From Brettanomyces bruxellensis (Eukaryota; Ascomycota; Pichiomycetes; Pichiales; Pichiaceae): 64,000 nucleotides of DNA. The notes beneath the pieces are model-generated. The model saw only the letters and a list, made by a program, of their open reading frames with translations, ran no database searches and was not told where the DNA came from. The translations under genes and the position numbers were made by a program. Shown here piece by piece: positions 19,447 to 30,049 of this stretch (its first letter is position 1; each line of letters starts with the position of its first letter). The stretch is from contig NC_054686.1 of NCBI RefSeq assembly GCF_011074885.1, forward strand, positions 1,054,001-1,118,000. The letters are read 5' to 3'.

Positions 19447-20371
19447 CTCCAGCGTTTTCGTAGATACTTTGCCAATTGTCTAATTTCAAGGCGGTAGAAG
19501 ACGATATTACAATATAAATGCACATCAAACCAACAACCAATTGTAGCGTTATTAAAACTTTTTCCTATTTTTCCCCTGCTCTGTTAATTTCCCTCACCAA
19601 AATAAAATTCCACCCCTTCCCACTATTTATTTTTTTTTTGTGTTTTGTCGCTCTCTCTTTGCTCCCACTCCGATACTCTCGCGATTAACTCGAGGAAAAT
19701 AAAAGTTCAAATTTCACGTCATATTAAGCGAGGTAGGTTGAATGGACTGCGGAGTCCAGTCTTTTCTTACATATTCAATTAACAATATTTCTGACTTCCA
19801 AAGAACCCGCACAGCATTTAACTAATTGCAACGAATTACAATATTATTTGCCCATCAAATGGGAGGATTCACTGATACAATTTTTATTATCTTGAATTAT
19901 CTTGAATTATCTTAAACCTTCCTGGTACATGCTTTTTTTGTTGTTCTATTGCTCTGTACTGCCAACCCTAAACTAATGAATAAATGATTTTACTCCGGCA
20001 TCAAGTTTGCACCTCGAAATATATATTATCGGATCGTTGGTTATATCAAGCCACATTCTGGTTGAATTTAAATTTATGCTATTTTCTGTAATATCCGATT
20101 TCATCCCAATAGATCACCCTCTATGTACATGTCCCTAACTCATACAGAATTAAGTGGATGGCTGCTAACGCATCGCTACTATGTGAATCCCCGAAAAAAA
20201 AATATTACACTAAGAATAAAATTAGTACGTTTGCAAGGGCTTGGTGAGCGCTAGAAAAGTCCCATGGAGCGAGAAAAATTTAGTTTATCCCTTATTGGGT
20301 GAGTGCTTTTTTTTTTGTGCACAACACATATGTACTGAAGTTCGCCCACCAGTAAGCTCATATTTGTGATC
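19447..20371. other. Divergent promoter region (KH protein / SWC5)
   Basis: 925 bp, no gene. It has TCGCGA (19679-19684) beside a T-rich run (19629-19640), and a threefold direct repeat of about 11 bp, TTATCTTGAAT-like, at 19886-19916. Confidence 0.45.
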
Positions 20372-21337
20372 ATGACATTCACAAGTCGTTCTACTGCTAG
20401 GACTAAGGAGGATGCAAATTTAGATCGAAATTTTGATACGGAGGAAGATGATGTGGAATATAACGAATCCGAAGATGAAGATTATGATCCAACCAAGGAT
20501 AATTCGGAAGATAATAATAGCCAGTCACATGACATTAATCAACGTGTCAAAGGATCTTCCGAACAGGAGGACATTACAGAAGATGACCGCAAGGAAATGA
20601 AAAAGTATAAAATGATTGAGTCGTCCAACGGCGGTTTAGTTAAAACTCGACACCAGCGTGAACAAGAAATTGAAAGAAGCAAAAATGAAAAATGGCAACA
20701 TTCCATGAACAAATCTAAAAAGGGAGGTAGTCTGGACATTGATTCTATTTGGGCAGAGCTTCAAGGCAAATCGCATGAAGTTCTGGCACGAAAGAGATCG
20801 CCCTCTTTAGATTCAACAGTGGAGACCAACGTCTCTAGCAATATTAAAACACAACGTGTATCTGCCCCTTCACTGGCCAAAGAACCGCCTAGAAAGATCA
20901 AAATCAAGCGTACATATGAATTTGCCGGAAAGGTTGTAACAGAGGAAAAATGGGTTGATAGCTCGTCACAAGAAGCACGTGCACAGCTCAATTCTTTAAA
21001 GCTCGAGGGAGTTAGTAAGAATTCGGCTGACAAGCCAAAGTCAGCCACTAAAAGAAAGCTTAATAGCCAAAGGCAACACCCTAAACTTCGGAGAAAGCGA
21101 AGAAGGCCCGGCTTGTTAGAGGCTGTCATCAATGGGTCTTCTGCAGCCAAAATTTCAACATTGGAGAAGTCACGATTGGATTGGGCCAAGTATGTCGATA
21201 AAGAAAAGATACATGAGGAGCTTAAATATAAAAACAAAGCCGGCTATCTCGACAACCAAGACTTTCTGAACAGAGTGAATACTCGTCAGGATACCCTTTA
21301 TAGGGATGCAAAGGCAGGCGCTCGGAAAAAGCAGTAA
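20372..21337 (+). CDS. SWC5: SWR1 chromatin-remodelling complex subunit Swc5 (BCNT/Cfdp1 family)
   Basis: 321 residues (303 in S. cerevisiae) from the ATG at 20372; the frame extends two codons upstream only to a GTG. The N-terminus is strongly acidic (NESEDEDYDPTKDN), matching the H2A.Z-H2B-binding DEF/Y region of Swc5. The C-terminal BCNT domain (about 240-321) contains LEAVINGSSAAKISTLEKSRLDWAKYVDKEKI, the tryptophan core of the family, and ends with YLDNQDFLNRV. Known role: Swc5 activates the Swr1 ATPase for exchange of H2A for H2A.Z. ARP6, another SWR1-C subunit, is in this same window but 40 kb away. Confidence 0.93.
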   Translation: MTFTSRSTARTKEDANLDRNFDTEEDDVEYNESEDEDYDPTKDNSEDNNSQSHDINQRVKGSSEQEDITEDDRKEMKKYKMIESSNGGLVKTRHQREQEIERSKNEKWQHSMNKSKKGGSLDIDSIWAELQGKSHEVLARKRSPSLDSTVETNVSSNIKTQRVSAPSLAKEPPRKIKIKRTYEFAGKVVTEEKWVDSSSQEARAQLNSLKLEGVSKNSADKPKSATKRKLNSQRQHPKLRRKRRRPGLLEAVINGSSAAKISTLEKSRLDWAKYVDKEKIHEELKYKNKAGYLDNQDFLNRVNTRQDTLYRDAKAGARKKQ

Positions 21338-21538
21338 GCTTGATCTAACCTCTTCTTTTCTTAATTACTTGGCTATAGTATGTATTTTTTGTAAATTATT
21401 GGGTGGAAATGCATAACTTATATTATACTGACGCTCTTATATATAAGCACTTATCTAAATAATTGATATTGCTTGTAAAATACTTTAACGAGTGGCTTTT
21501 GACTCGGTGTAAAAATATAAACCTTATCTCTCTCTCTA

Positions 21539-24500
21539 TCATTTTCTGGCTCTGTTCTCTCTGTTGTTACTTGCCCAGTTTATCACATCCACAAACATTG
21601 CACCCGTCGTTTTCATTGATGAATCCAGAATCCAGTCTTTGAATAGTTTGTAGTAGACATCCAATCCTTTTAAAAGCGATGTGTTTCCAAATGTAGCTTC
21701 CAATCTCTTTAAAATGAATAATGAAGTCTGATTGCATGCTAACGAATGTGCATGAATCTTCGATTTACAAGATTTTTGTTGTATCGACTTCAAACTCTCA
21801 AGCGCACTCTCTTCGGACACAAGTTTGACTTTTTCCTTACAAATCTTCTTAATAAGCTTGTGTGCCTTGTTTCCAACATCTTTATCCATGGTTAGTGCAA
21901 TAAGATCTATGAGAACGAGTACAATGTTCAAATTAAGTGGATCCTCTCTCCTTTTATCATGGAATATGTCAAGAAGGTCCAAAATCCTTGATTTGAAGAA
22001 AATCATCATATTTCGAGCCTCTTGTGCTTCAAGCTTCCGTTGGTTTCCAGACTTTCCTTGAACAACTTCTAATGCTGCCCTTCTCTGTTTGAATATCTGT
22101 GATAATGTGGAATCTAAAGCCATCATTTCCTCATCCGACATGGATTCTTCGCTACTATTCTCTTCTTCCCTTCTTCCTCCTCCTCTTCTTCCTCCTCCTC
22201 TTCCTTTTCCTTCTCCTCTTCTTCAATTGCATCTGCTTGTTCATTCAAATCATCTGGGCTAACTTCGTTTGTCACACCTAAAGCCTCAGATAGAGCTTTG
22301 GATGTATTCTGGTCAATCCGATCTATCTTTAACTGTGAGCCATTTGAATTGTTTTCTTTTCCAACATCGGAAGAAATGCTTCCATCTATTTCTATTTCAT
22401 CATCTGTACCCTCCTTATCCTCGTCGTCTTTATTATCCGTATTAAAATCACTCTCATCTTGTGCAATACCTTCGTTCTGGTCAAATAGCTTAGACTGGCC
22501 TTGCTTATTCTCTTTGGTAAGAAGAATATCAAACAAACGTTGAATTTGACTCTCACCCACCTTATCAACCAAATTAATCCATATTGTCAGTGAAACCTTT
22601 TTCATAAGTGTTGATTTCTGGTTTACATATGAAAGCATAAGATCAATAAGAATCTCCATAATCTTCTCCGATTCAATTTTACTTTCACTTTGAATATTTG
22701 TGAAAGCATCACGAAGATCCGAGAGAATTGAAACTGATTCAGGATCAGCTGTGTACAATTCAATCAAGGCTGTAGAAAATAGAACTTCAAAGCATCGAAG
22801 TAGTTGAACCTTCGAATCCGTGTCTTCTAATTCATCCAAAAGATCACTAATAAGTGTGATCGTATCAAATGTCTCAGTCTTTATCTCTGATATTGATTTT
22901 TCGGGTTCAAGTCTCAACGAAAACTCTCCAGGTTTATCACTGTGAACTGTGCTGTCAGCCATACTAATGCGAAGAACAACATATTTTGGCCAATCATAAT
23001 CCCGCTTGATTGACATGGCCTCGGAGAGTACAGAATATAGTCTTTCCAAGGAAACTTTGGAAATACGTTCGGTATACCTCGGACTGTCCGATTCCTTGAC
23101 AAAAAATGCATGTTCTATTAGATAATCAATAATTTTCTTCAAAGGAGAGCAATCCTTCGTTAGCCACTCCTTGTTCGTTCTCACAAGTCTAAGCATTGAA
23201 TCAATTGCAAACAATTGTCTGCCAACAATGTCGCTGTCATCTTCTGAATCAAAGTTAATCAAGAATGCAACTGTGTCAGAAAGTGCTTGAACAGAATTTG
23301 ATGAATTGAGGATACTTTGCACGGTTTTACTTTTGGTAATCCGATCAAACTTTGGTGAAGCTTTCAGTAAACGCTTCAAAACGGTAATCTTTCTTTCCCC
23401 GTAAGAGTTCGTTGTATCTACGATTTTCTTCAATGTGAGTTTGGCCTGTGCATGAAGAACCCTGTTATCTTTTGCAGACTGGTTTACAAGTGAGCGAAGA
23501 AGATTTGGAGAAAACACTGCCTCAACCTGGTCACAGAGTAAATAGGGAATTGATAAGGCAAGGGAGAGAATTTCAAAGCCTAAGTATTTCTTCTCTGGAG
23601 AAGCAGAAGACTTGAAAAATTGCTCATCCACAGCAGGTTTCCAAAACTCGGAAAATTTGATTCTCTCGACAGGAGCCCTCGAATGATTTTTTTTGTGCTT
23701 TTTGGTCTTTTTACTGTCATCATCTCCAGGTTGTGACAATAGCTCCTCAAAAAGGGGAGTCCATATGTAATGAAGATGGGAACTCCATGAGGTAGATTGT
23801 CTGTTCTGGCGATTACCACTTTTTTGTCGCTTTTCATCCTGTTGCTTTGTTGGAATCTGAACCTCAGAACTACCAAGAACCTTCGCAAGTAAAGTCATAT
23901 TTCCCTTTGTGGTGGGATCTCCGTTCTTCCATGAGTTGTCATCTGAACCAATATCAGCTTCTGTTGTCCATTTCGATCTCTTTTCTGGCTTAATCGCAAG
24001 ATATATCAACACACCCTCCCGAGAAAGTAATAAATTGTTTTCCTTAAGTAATTCCAAAAGCTTAATAGAAGCAGTACGCTTTGTGTCATGCTTTAAGCTT
24101 AACAAATGTTTGTAAATGGTTACAAAGCAGATCTCCCTAATCCAGGGCTTCGTAAGAGCAACATCAAATAACGATTTGTAAACAGCAAGAATTTGATCAA
24201 TGTTATCTTGAAGAACACCAGCATTAAGAAGTGACTGATATCCAAACAACCGCCCAAATAGATTTGATCTTAAATTTTTACCTTTCTCCTTAGAAGCTTC
24301 TCTGTTAAGTTTCTGTTCAATTGTTTGCGTATATTTTTCAACAGTATATGTCTTCTTTTCGTTGATTAAAATAGTCAATACCTCACCAAGACAAAGTGAA
24401 AATCCAAGTCTTGCGGAGGCCCTTTGTGAACCAAGACCTTTAATTAATCTATCAATCGCATAATTCCAATCATCCTCCGAATCATTCTCTGAAAGTTCCT

Positions 24501-24585
24501 TAATCAGGCCAGCAGCAGCGGCTATTCTTTCCGACTCCAGCTCCGAAGCCAACTTATAGTAATAATCCTTGGATACTGAACCCAT
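21539..24585 (-). CDS. POL5: Pol5/MYBBP1A-type ribosome biogenesis factor, interrupted by a one-base frameshift
   Basis: The gene lies in two overlapping frames. The upstream part (24585-22123, 820 codons from the first ATG) covers the HEAT-like Pol5 body (GLIKELSE, SARLGFSLCLGEVL, ending in an acidic region). The downstream part (about 22170-21539) holds the conserved MSDEEMMALDSTLSQIFKQRR continuation. Together they give about 1020 residues, like S. cerevisiae Pol5 (1022). The break is inside a GAA/GAG repeat (22160-22215). In the upstream frame the acidic run turns into GKKRIV and stops at 22123; in the downstream frame the same DNA reads EEENSSEES before MSDEE. One missing base near 22170 explains both. 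Pol5 acts in the nucleolus in rRNA synthesis and 60S assembly despite its polymerase name. Sequencing error versus a real allele cannot be told here. Confidence 0.85.
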
Positions 24586-25030
24586 ATTCGATAAGTCGAT
24601 GTCCCTAAATTTGATTGTCAAGTAGATTTTTTTGCTGCCTGCTTGCCGAACTTCAGATTCAGGCTATGTCTTGTCCTTGGATCTAGTTCGAGGAAAGATA
24701 TCAAGCAAAAAAAAAACTTTTCAGCAAAATGTTGTGTCACATGATTTGCATCAGATGACCCAGAGAATTTGTTAGAGAACTACCCGCCCAATAAGATTGC
24801 AAAGAAGAAAAAAATATGGGGAGAAAAATTAAAAGTAAAGTAGTGAGGATGAATTGAGGTGAAATTTACGTACTAAATTGCAGGAGGAAAAATTGAATTC
24901 AACTCACTTGAGTGGTGTGGTTAAAAGTGATTCGCTAATATTTGTCTTTGTCAACCAGAAGAAGCACTAGTATACACAAATTCTCCTTCCGTTTTTTTTC
25001 AAATACATACGATACTATACATACATCAAA
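24586..25030. other. Divergent promoter POL5 / ATP15
   Basis: 445 bp. It carries A-tracts (24709-24717) and AAAAATTAAAA-type sequence near 24825. No gene seen. Confidence 0.4.
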
Positions 25031-25312
25031 ATGGCTGCTGTTGCTGCTTGGAAAAAGGCAGGTTTCTCGTAAGTATACATTACTGTTCTTCAGCTCAATT
25101 GATAAGATTATTTATACTAACTTATAGTCTTTTTTTACAGTATTAACAAGTACTTTGCTATAGCTGCAAGAACTGTTGAGAGGTCTTTAAAGCCAGATAT
25201 CAGAAAGGAGGCTGATAGAAGATATGAGACTGAGCTTAAGGTACAAACATTGAATGATGGTGAAGTGACTAAGATTGTCGATTTAAACACTGGCAAGGAG
25301 ATTGCTGCTTAA
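25031..25312 (+). CDS. ATP15: Mitochondrial F1Fo ATP synthase epsilon subunit, one intron
   Basis: Two exons encode 69 residues, too short for most ORF filters. Exon 1 (25031-25068) gives MAAVAAWKKAGFS and exon 2 (25141-25312) continues INKYFAIAARTVERSLKPDIR. The pattern W-[KR]-K-A-G-[FI]-S then Y, AA and R-S-L-K matches S. cerevisiae Atp15 (62 residues). Splicing of the 72-nt intron joins TC to T to make Ser 13 and keeps the frame. The subunit sits at the foot of the central stalk of F1 and couples gamma/delta rotation to catalysis in the mitochondrial matrix. It has no cleaved presequence in yeast, which agrees with the short N-terminus. The next AG upstream (25126-25127) would bring an early stop, so the acceptor at 25140 is correct. 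Confidence 0.93.
25069..25140 (+). other. Spliceosomal intron of ATP15
   Basis: 72 nt with donor GTAAGT, a perfect TACTAAC branch point near 25115 and a T-rich run before the ACAG acceptor. Phase 2. Confidence 0.93.
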
Positions 25313-26308
25313 GACATTCATTTGTGTTTGGTATCGCAATTTGAGCTTTAATATGTGGGAAGAAGTGTAAACTTCTCTGTGTTATGTTTGAAGTGAGGGT
25401 AATGTTCATTCCGGGGTGTTGATACTTTATTTAAAGTAATGTGTTGCCTTCGGTCAAATGTCATTTACATGGAGATCTTTATTTCTTTGACGGATATAAG
25501 GTTATTTTTTACAATCATAAGTTATTCAAGTATTCTACAATATAAATAAACAAGAAATTTATTCTATCCTGCTAATCTTCAACGGTTAGTTTATTCACTC
25601 CACTCTGGTAGATTTACTTCCTTATTTCCAGTATTTTTGTTTTTACCTTGTATAATCTCATTCTAATGTGGAAAACTCGCTTGTTTTCGTATGATTTTAA
25701 TTGTGTTCTACTTCACTTGTGTTTTAATCTTGACTCATGTCAGTTTTCCGCGAGGACTTCAAATGAAAAAAAAAAAAAAAAATAAAAAAACTGCGAAATA
25801 ATCGCGCATAATAATATCTATCTCGATTTCATTATATGCACCCAATCGTCATCTATATAGGGTCCTTTTTGAATACACCTAACTCTTATCCTAGTATATA
25901 ATACTCTTATCCTAGTATATAATATCCTTGTGGTGATCACTCCACTTCTTGGTATAGGATACATTTTTAGTTAAGCATATTCCACCTTTCTGTGTTTCCT
26001 ACTAATTTAATCTGTCTGTTTCATTGATCACAATTTTGCCGGTCTTTCAGTGAAAACGTAATCACCGATATACCAAAATATAACTCAAGGATCAACAGAT
26101 ACTCTTGCATTTACATTTGGAACATTACCAAATAATTTGGGACCGTTTGATTTTGAATCATTTCAGATACATATCTGATTCATTTTTGTTCTCTAAAATC
26201 TAATTTCGATCTTTGGTTGTTGGTTTCATTCGGAAACAGTGATTATTGCAATTGCTGTTCGATATTTATTGTGAAGTTATCCCGTTTTCTTTCATTTCAT
26301 ACTTTATC
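25313..26308. other. Intergenic region ATP15-ABC transporter
   Basis: 996 bp, no gene. It contains an A-rich tract (25765-25790) followed by CGCGC (25803-25807), and a perfect tandem duplication of a 21-bp unit (25882-25902 and 25903-25923). Confidence 0.5.
25882..25923. repeat. Tandem duplication, 2 x 21 bp
   Basis: Two perfect copies of a unit starting ACTCTTATCC and ending TATATAAT lie head to tail, about 390 bp upstream of the ABC transporter start. Confidence 0.9.
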
Positions 26309-29005
26309 ATGATTACGGGCACTTCATTTTTCAAACTTCGGCCAATAATAGCTTCTCCTTGCAGGAGACTGGTATCAAGATGCAGCGGTTTGCGAATGGC
26401 ATCATCGACAATTCAACCTGTCTGTTTGAAACGACAATCAATTCTGAAAGAAACTTCTTCTTTTAGAAGTCATCAGATTTTGAGAAGCTTTATGCCCTTG
26501 GTTAATCCTACACATAGTTTAAGTCCTTACGTACGATCAAGTTTGTTCTTGACCCGTATTGGATCTTTACGAACCTTTTCCACTTCCCATTATTCATTAA
26601 GACAGTTGGGAGGAGAGAAGTCGTCATCTAAGCCTGGTAATAAATTGGTCAAGCGCGAAAAGAAATATTGGATGGAAAGATGGTTTGGTTTAACAAAGGA
26701 GCAACGAACTGAAGCTGGTTTCAGTGAGGTGAAAAGGTTACTTTTGCTTGGTAAGCAAGACTGGAGACTGTTCTCTGTGGCAATAGTTCTCTTAATTATT
26801 TCATCGGCAATTGTGATGGCTTTGCCTAAAGTCACAGGATCCATATTAGATGCTACTAAAAAGTATGACAAGCTAGAGGATATTAGTTTATATGGCTTTA
26901 CACTGAACGAGTTTATGGCGATTATGGCAGGTCTATTACTTTTGTCTACGTTCACGACATTTGGTCGTATCATTATTCTTCGAGTTTTAGGTGAGAAACT
27001 TGTTTCCAGGTTGAGATCTAGGATAATGAAAAAGACTTTAAGGCAGGATATGACTTTCTTTGATGAAAACAAGGTGGGTGACTTAATTTCACGTTTATCC
27101 TCTGATGCGTACGTCGTGTCAAAGTCCATTACACAGAACTTGTCGGATGGAATTAAATACACTATTGTTGGTGCGTCGGCTGTTTCGATGATGTTTATGC
27201 TATCACCAAAGTTGTCGGTGATCCTCTTGGCATTTGCACCTCCATTGCTTTTTGCCTCTTATGTTTATGGACTCAAGATTCGTGCAATATCCAGAGCATT
27301 GCAACAATCCACCGGTTCGCTCACAAAAGTTGCCGAAGAGCAGTTAAATTCTATAAAAACGATTCAATCATTTACTGCTGAAACCAAGGAGCTCACAAGA
27401 TACGATGATAGGATTCGTGATGTCTTTCGAATCAGTTATAAAGATGCAGTCACAAATGCGACATTTTTCGCCTCTACTGGTGTGATCGGAAACATAACAC
27501 TATTATTGACCTTGGGACTTGGCACATTCTTTGTTATGGATGGAAGCATGACTGTTGGTGGGTTAACAGCTTACTTGATGTACACTGAGTATTGTGGGAG
27601 CGCAACTTTCGGTATTGCAAACTTCTACACTGAGCTTTTCAAGGGTGCCGGTGCAGCTTCTAGATTGTTTGAACTGTTGGACCAGGACCCGGATATCGAT
27701 GGTGTTGAAGGTGAAAAGTTGAAAACATCAAAGGGCCACATTAAGTTTGAAAAGGTCGACTTCAGCTATCCTACCAGGCCAGATAACATGGTTTTCCGTA
27801 ATCTCAATTTAGAGATAAAGCCGGGCTCAAATGTCTGCATTGTTGGACCGTCAGGCAGGGGAAAATCCACCATTGCATCTCTTCTCCTGAGATTTTACAA
27901 TCCTGATTCGGGAAAGATAACCATTGATGGAGAGGACATTTCAAAATACTCTGTGCATTCAATCCGTCAGGTGATCGGCTTTGTCCAGCAAGAGCCTGTG
28001 CTCATGCCTGGATCAATCCGGGATAATATCGTTTATGGTATGCCTCCTGGTGTGAAAATTACAGGGGATATGATCGAGTGGGCGGCAGCAAAGGCAAATT
28101 GTGATTTTATCGATCAATTTCCAGATCGGTTTGACACAGATATCGGACCTCGTGGCTCATTACTATCCGGTGGTCAGAAGCAGAAAATTGCCATTGCTAG
28201 ATGTTTAATCAAGGAGCCACGTATAATGATACTTGATGAAGCCACTTCGGCTTTGGATTCACGATCTGAAAATGCTATTAACACGACACTTGCTCGCTTG
28301 CTTCGGGACCAATCGATGACTACAGTATCCATTGCCCATCGGAAGTCGACAATTGAGAAATGTGATGATGTATTAGTTCTTGGATATGATGGAAATATCG
28401 TTGAGGAAGGACGTTATGATGAGTTATACTCGAACAAAGACTCTCGTTTATACAAGTTGCTGAATGAGACATCGCCGAATAATGTGGCATCGGAAGCACA
28501 GCTACGGAAGAAGGAGAGTGAGAGGAAACGGAAGGAAGAAGAAGCTCTCAAAGAATGTGAAACGAAACCCACGGTATTAAGTAAGGAGGAAGTGGAAAAA
28601 CTATCGTTGGAGGAGCGAAGTTTGGCTGCGGAGAACTTCAGCGAAGAAGGAGTTGAAATGAATGATGAGTTTGGCCATAAACTTATGATTCCTCATCATG
28701 TTGGCACGGAAGAATTTATCTTGCATGCAGCAGCTGATCGTGAGGAAGCAGAAAAGATAAGACTCAAGGAAGAGAAACAGCAGGAGAAAAAGAAAAAGAA
28801 AATGGAGGAAGAAGAGTCCAAAAAGAATAATGAGGAATCCCAAAGCGATCCTGACTCAGCCAAAAAGAATGAGTCCGATACTGTTACTGATGATAGCACT
28901 GACAGTACCGATAAACCTGCAAAGGAAGCTGATTCGGATGCTGCCAATGAGTCTCAATCAAAAGAGAGTAATAAAACAGGAACGGAGGAAAAGGTTCGAA
29001 CATGA
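26309..29005 (+). CDS. Mitochondrial ABC half-transporter, Mdl1/Mdl2 type, with long charged C-terminal tail
   Basis: 898 residues from the ATG at 26309; the longer frame from 26246 would need a TTG start. The first 100 residues are Arg/Ser-rich with almost no acid, as expected for a mitochondrial presequence. A six-helix ABC transmembrane domain (about 150-440) contains FDENKVGDLISRLSSDA and the TKVAEEQLNSIKTIQSF intracellular loop, as in Mdl1/Mdl2. The nucleotide-binding domain has Walker A GPSGRGKST (about 512), Q-loop FVQQEP, signature LSGGQKQK (about 620), Walker B IMILDEATSALD and the H-loop IAHR. Mdl1 exports peptides from the matrix in yeast; Mdl2 supports respiration. After about residue 720 there is a 175-residue Glu/Lys/Ser-rich, partly coiled-coil tail that is not usual for the family. 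Mdl1 versus Mdl2 is unresolved. Confidence 0.9.
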   Translation: MITGTSFFKLRPIIASPCRRLVSRCSGLRMASSTIQPVCLKRQSILKETSSFRSHQILRSFMPLVNPTHSLSPYVRSSLFLTRIGSLRTFSTSHYSLRQLGGEKSSSKPGNKLVKREKKYWMERWFGLTKEQRTEAGFSEVKRLLLLGKQDWRLFSVAIVLLIISSAIVMALPKVTGSILDATKKYDKLEDISLYGFTLNEFMAIMAGLLLLSTFTTFGRIIILRVLGEKLVSRLRSRIMKKTLRQDMTFFDENKVGDLISRLSSDAYVVSKSITQNLSDGIKYTIVGASAVSMMFMLSPKLSVILLAFAPPLLFASYVYGLKIRAISRALQQSTGSLTKVAEEQLNSIKTIQSFTAETKELTRYDDRIRDVFRISYKDAVTNATFFASTGVIGNITLLLTLGLGTFFVMDGSMTVGGLTAYLMYTEYCGSATFGIANFYTELFKGAGAASRLFELLDQDPDIDGVEGEKLKTSKGHIKFEKVDFSYPTRPDNMVFRNLNLEIKPGSNVCIVGPSGRGKSTIASLLLRFYNPDSGKITIDGEDISKYSVHSIRQVIGFVQQEPVLMPGSIRDNIVYGMPPGVKITGDMIEWAAAKANCDFIDQFPDRFDTDIGPRGSLLSGGQKQKIAIARCLIKEPRIMILDEATSALDSRSENAINTTLARLLRDQSMTTVSIAHRKSTIEKCDDVLVLGYDGNIVEEGRYDELYSNKDSRLYKLLNETSPNNVASEAQLRKKESERKRKEEEALKECETKPTVLSKEEVEKLSLEERSLAAENFSEEGVEMNDEFGHKLMIPHHVGTEEFILHAAADREEAEKIRLKEEKQQEKKKKKMEEEESKKNNEESQSDPDSAKKNESDTVTDDSTDSTDKPAKEADSDAANESQSKESNKTGTEEKVRT

Positions 29006-30049
29006 TCTGGGATACTGGGAAACAGTCTGTATATTTGTATAAAAAAACTCTTGTATAAAGGTAGATGGAATACAGTTGGAATGGTCGGCAAATTCGGCTG
29101 GCCTTCTTGATTCTTTTAGACATGTTCTATCTTCTGGAAGACATACATACTCTTATCAGTAGCGACTATTCACATTGTATTTTTTCATGCTGCAATGAAT
29201 TTTCGGAATTATATCATCCCGCCGTATTTTTCCCTTTTTTTTTCACCCTAATGTTGCTGCTACTCGTCTGTATCTTCGAATGCGGGCATTTTTTATTTAT
29301 ATACAATCAGACGTAAACATTTCCGAGCCTGAAACGCTAGTGCCTTGCTGCATTATTATGCCTTTAACTCACATTATCTGACGGGTCCAATTTCGCTGCT
29401 TTGGGGTCGGTGAACCGTTTCCCATGCAAAAAGGTTAAAGATCTACCCAATTTTTTTTCATGTTTTACATAAGCCTATAAATTTATTTTATCAATGAAAA
29501 CAAGCTGTTGACGTTATACTATATTTTCATTTTTACTGATATATTTGTGTCAATCAAAATATTGTATGGCATTCCTTAGTTGCCCCCAGCTGTAAAACAA
29601 GTTAGTGTGGAAACAGAGTTTATTGTAGATTGGCCTTCCGCTGATATTATGACACTTTTTTTTTTTTTGAATTTATTCTGCTTCCGTTCTTTTGCCATTC
29701 GATTTGATTTTTTTATTTTTATTTTTATTTTTACTTTTATTTTTATTTTTTTTGTGACTTATCTGCGTAGCCTTCCTAAGAACATCCTTGTTCAGTAACA
29801 AATACAAACGTATGATATTCAAAAATATCGCCGCTGAGTGATTAGAGGTGTGTGGGACAATAGCATATATAGTTGCTTATCTTTCAAAATATAGATCGAG
29901 AGAACGGTGCTTCCTCTGCATTTATTACAGGCAACAGAACTTAATAGAAGTCTTTATTTTGTTGCTAAAGGGACAAAATCGCATCTTTTACAAGTAACGG
30001 AATATTGTTACACTATAATATATATTTACAAGCTACAGGTTTAGCCAAT
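29006..30049. other. Intergenic region ABC transporter-CDC34
   Basis: 1,044 bp, AT-rich, no gene supported. An imperfect ATTTTT hexamer array lies at 29715-29753. Confidence 0.5.
29715..29753. repeat. (ATTTTT)n low-complexity array
   Basis: Six or so imperfect hexamer units, one carrying an AC interruption at 29733-29734. It lies about 300 bp before CDC34. Confidence 0.8.

Noticed and set aside
22160..22175. Programmed -1 frameshifting as the explanation for POL5
   Set aside because: The overlap has no XXXYYYZ slippery heptamer in the correct frame, and the shift lies in a simple repeat prone to indels. I prefer an indel or sequencing error.
26246..26308. A 21-residue N-terminal extension of the ABC transporter
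   Set aside because: It would need a TTG start and contains Asp and Glu ahead of a good presequence that begins at the ATG at 26309.
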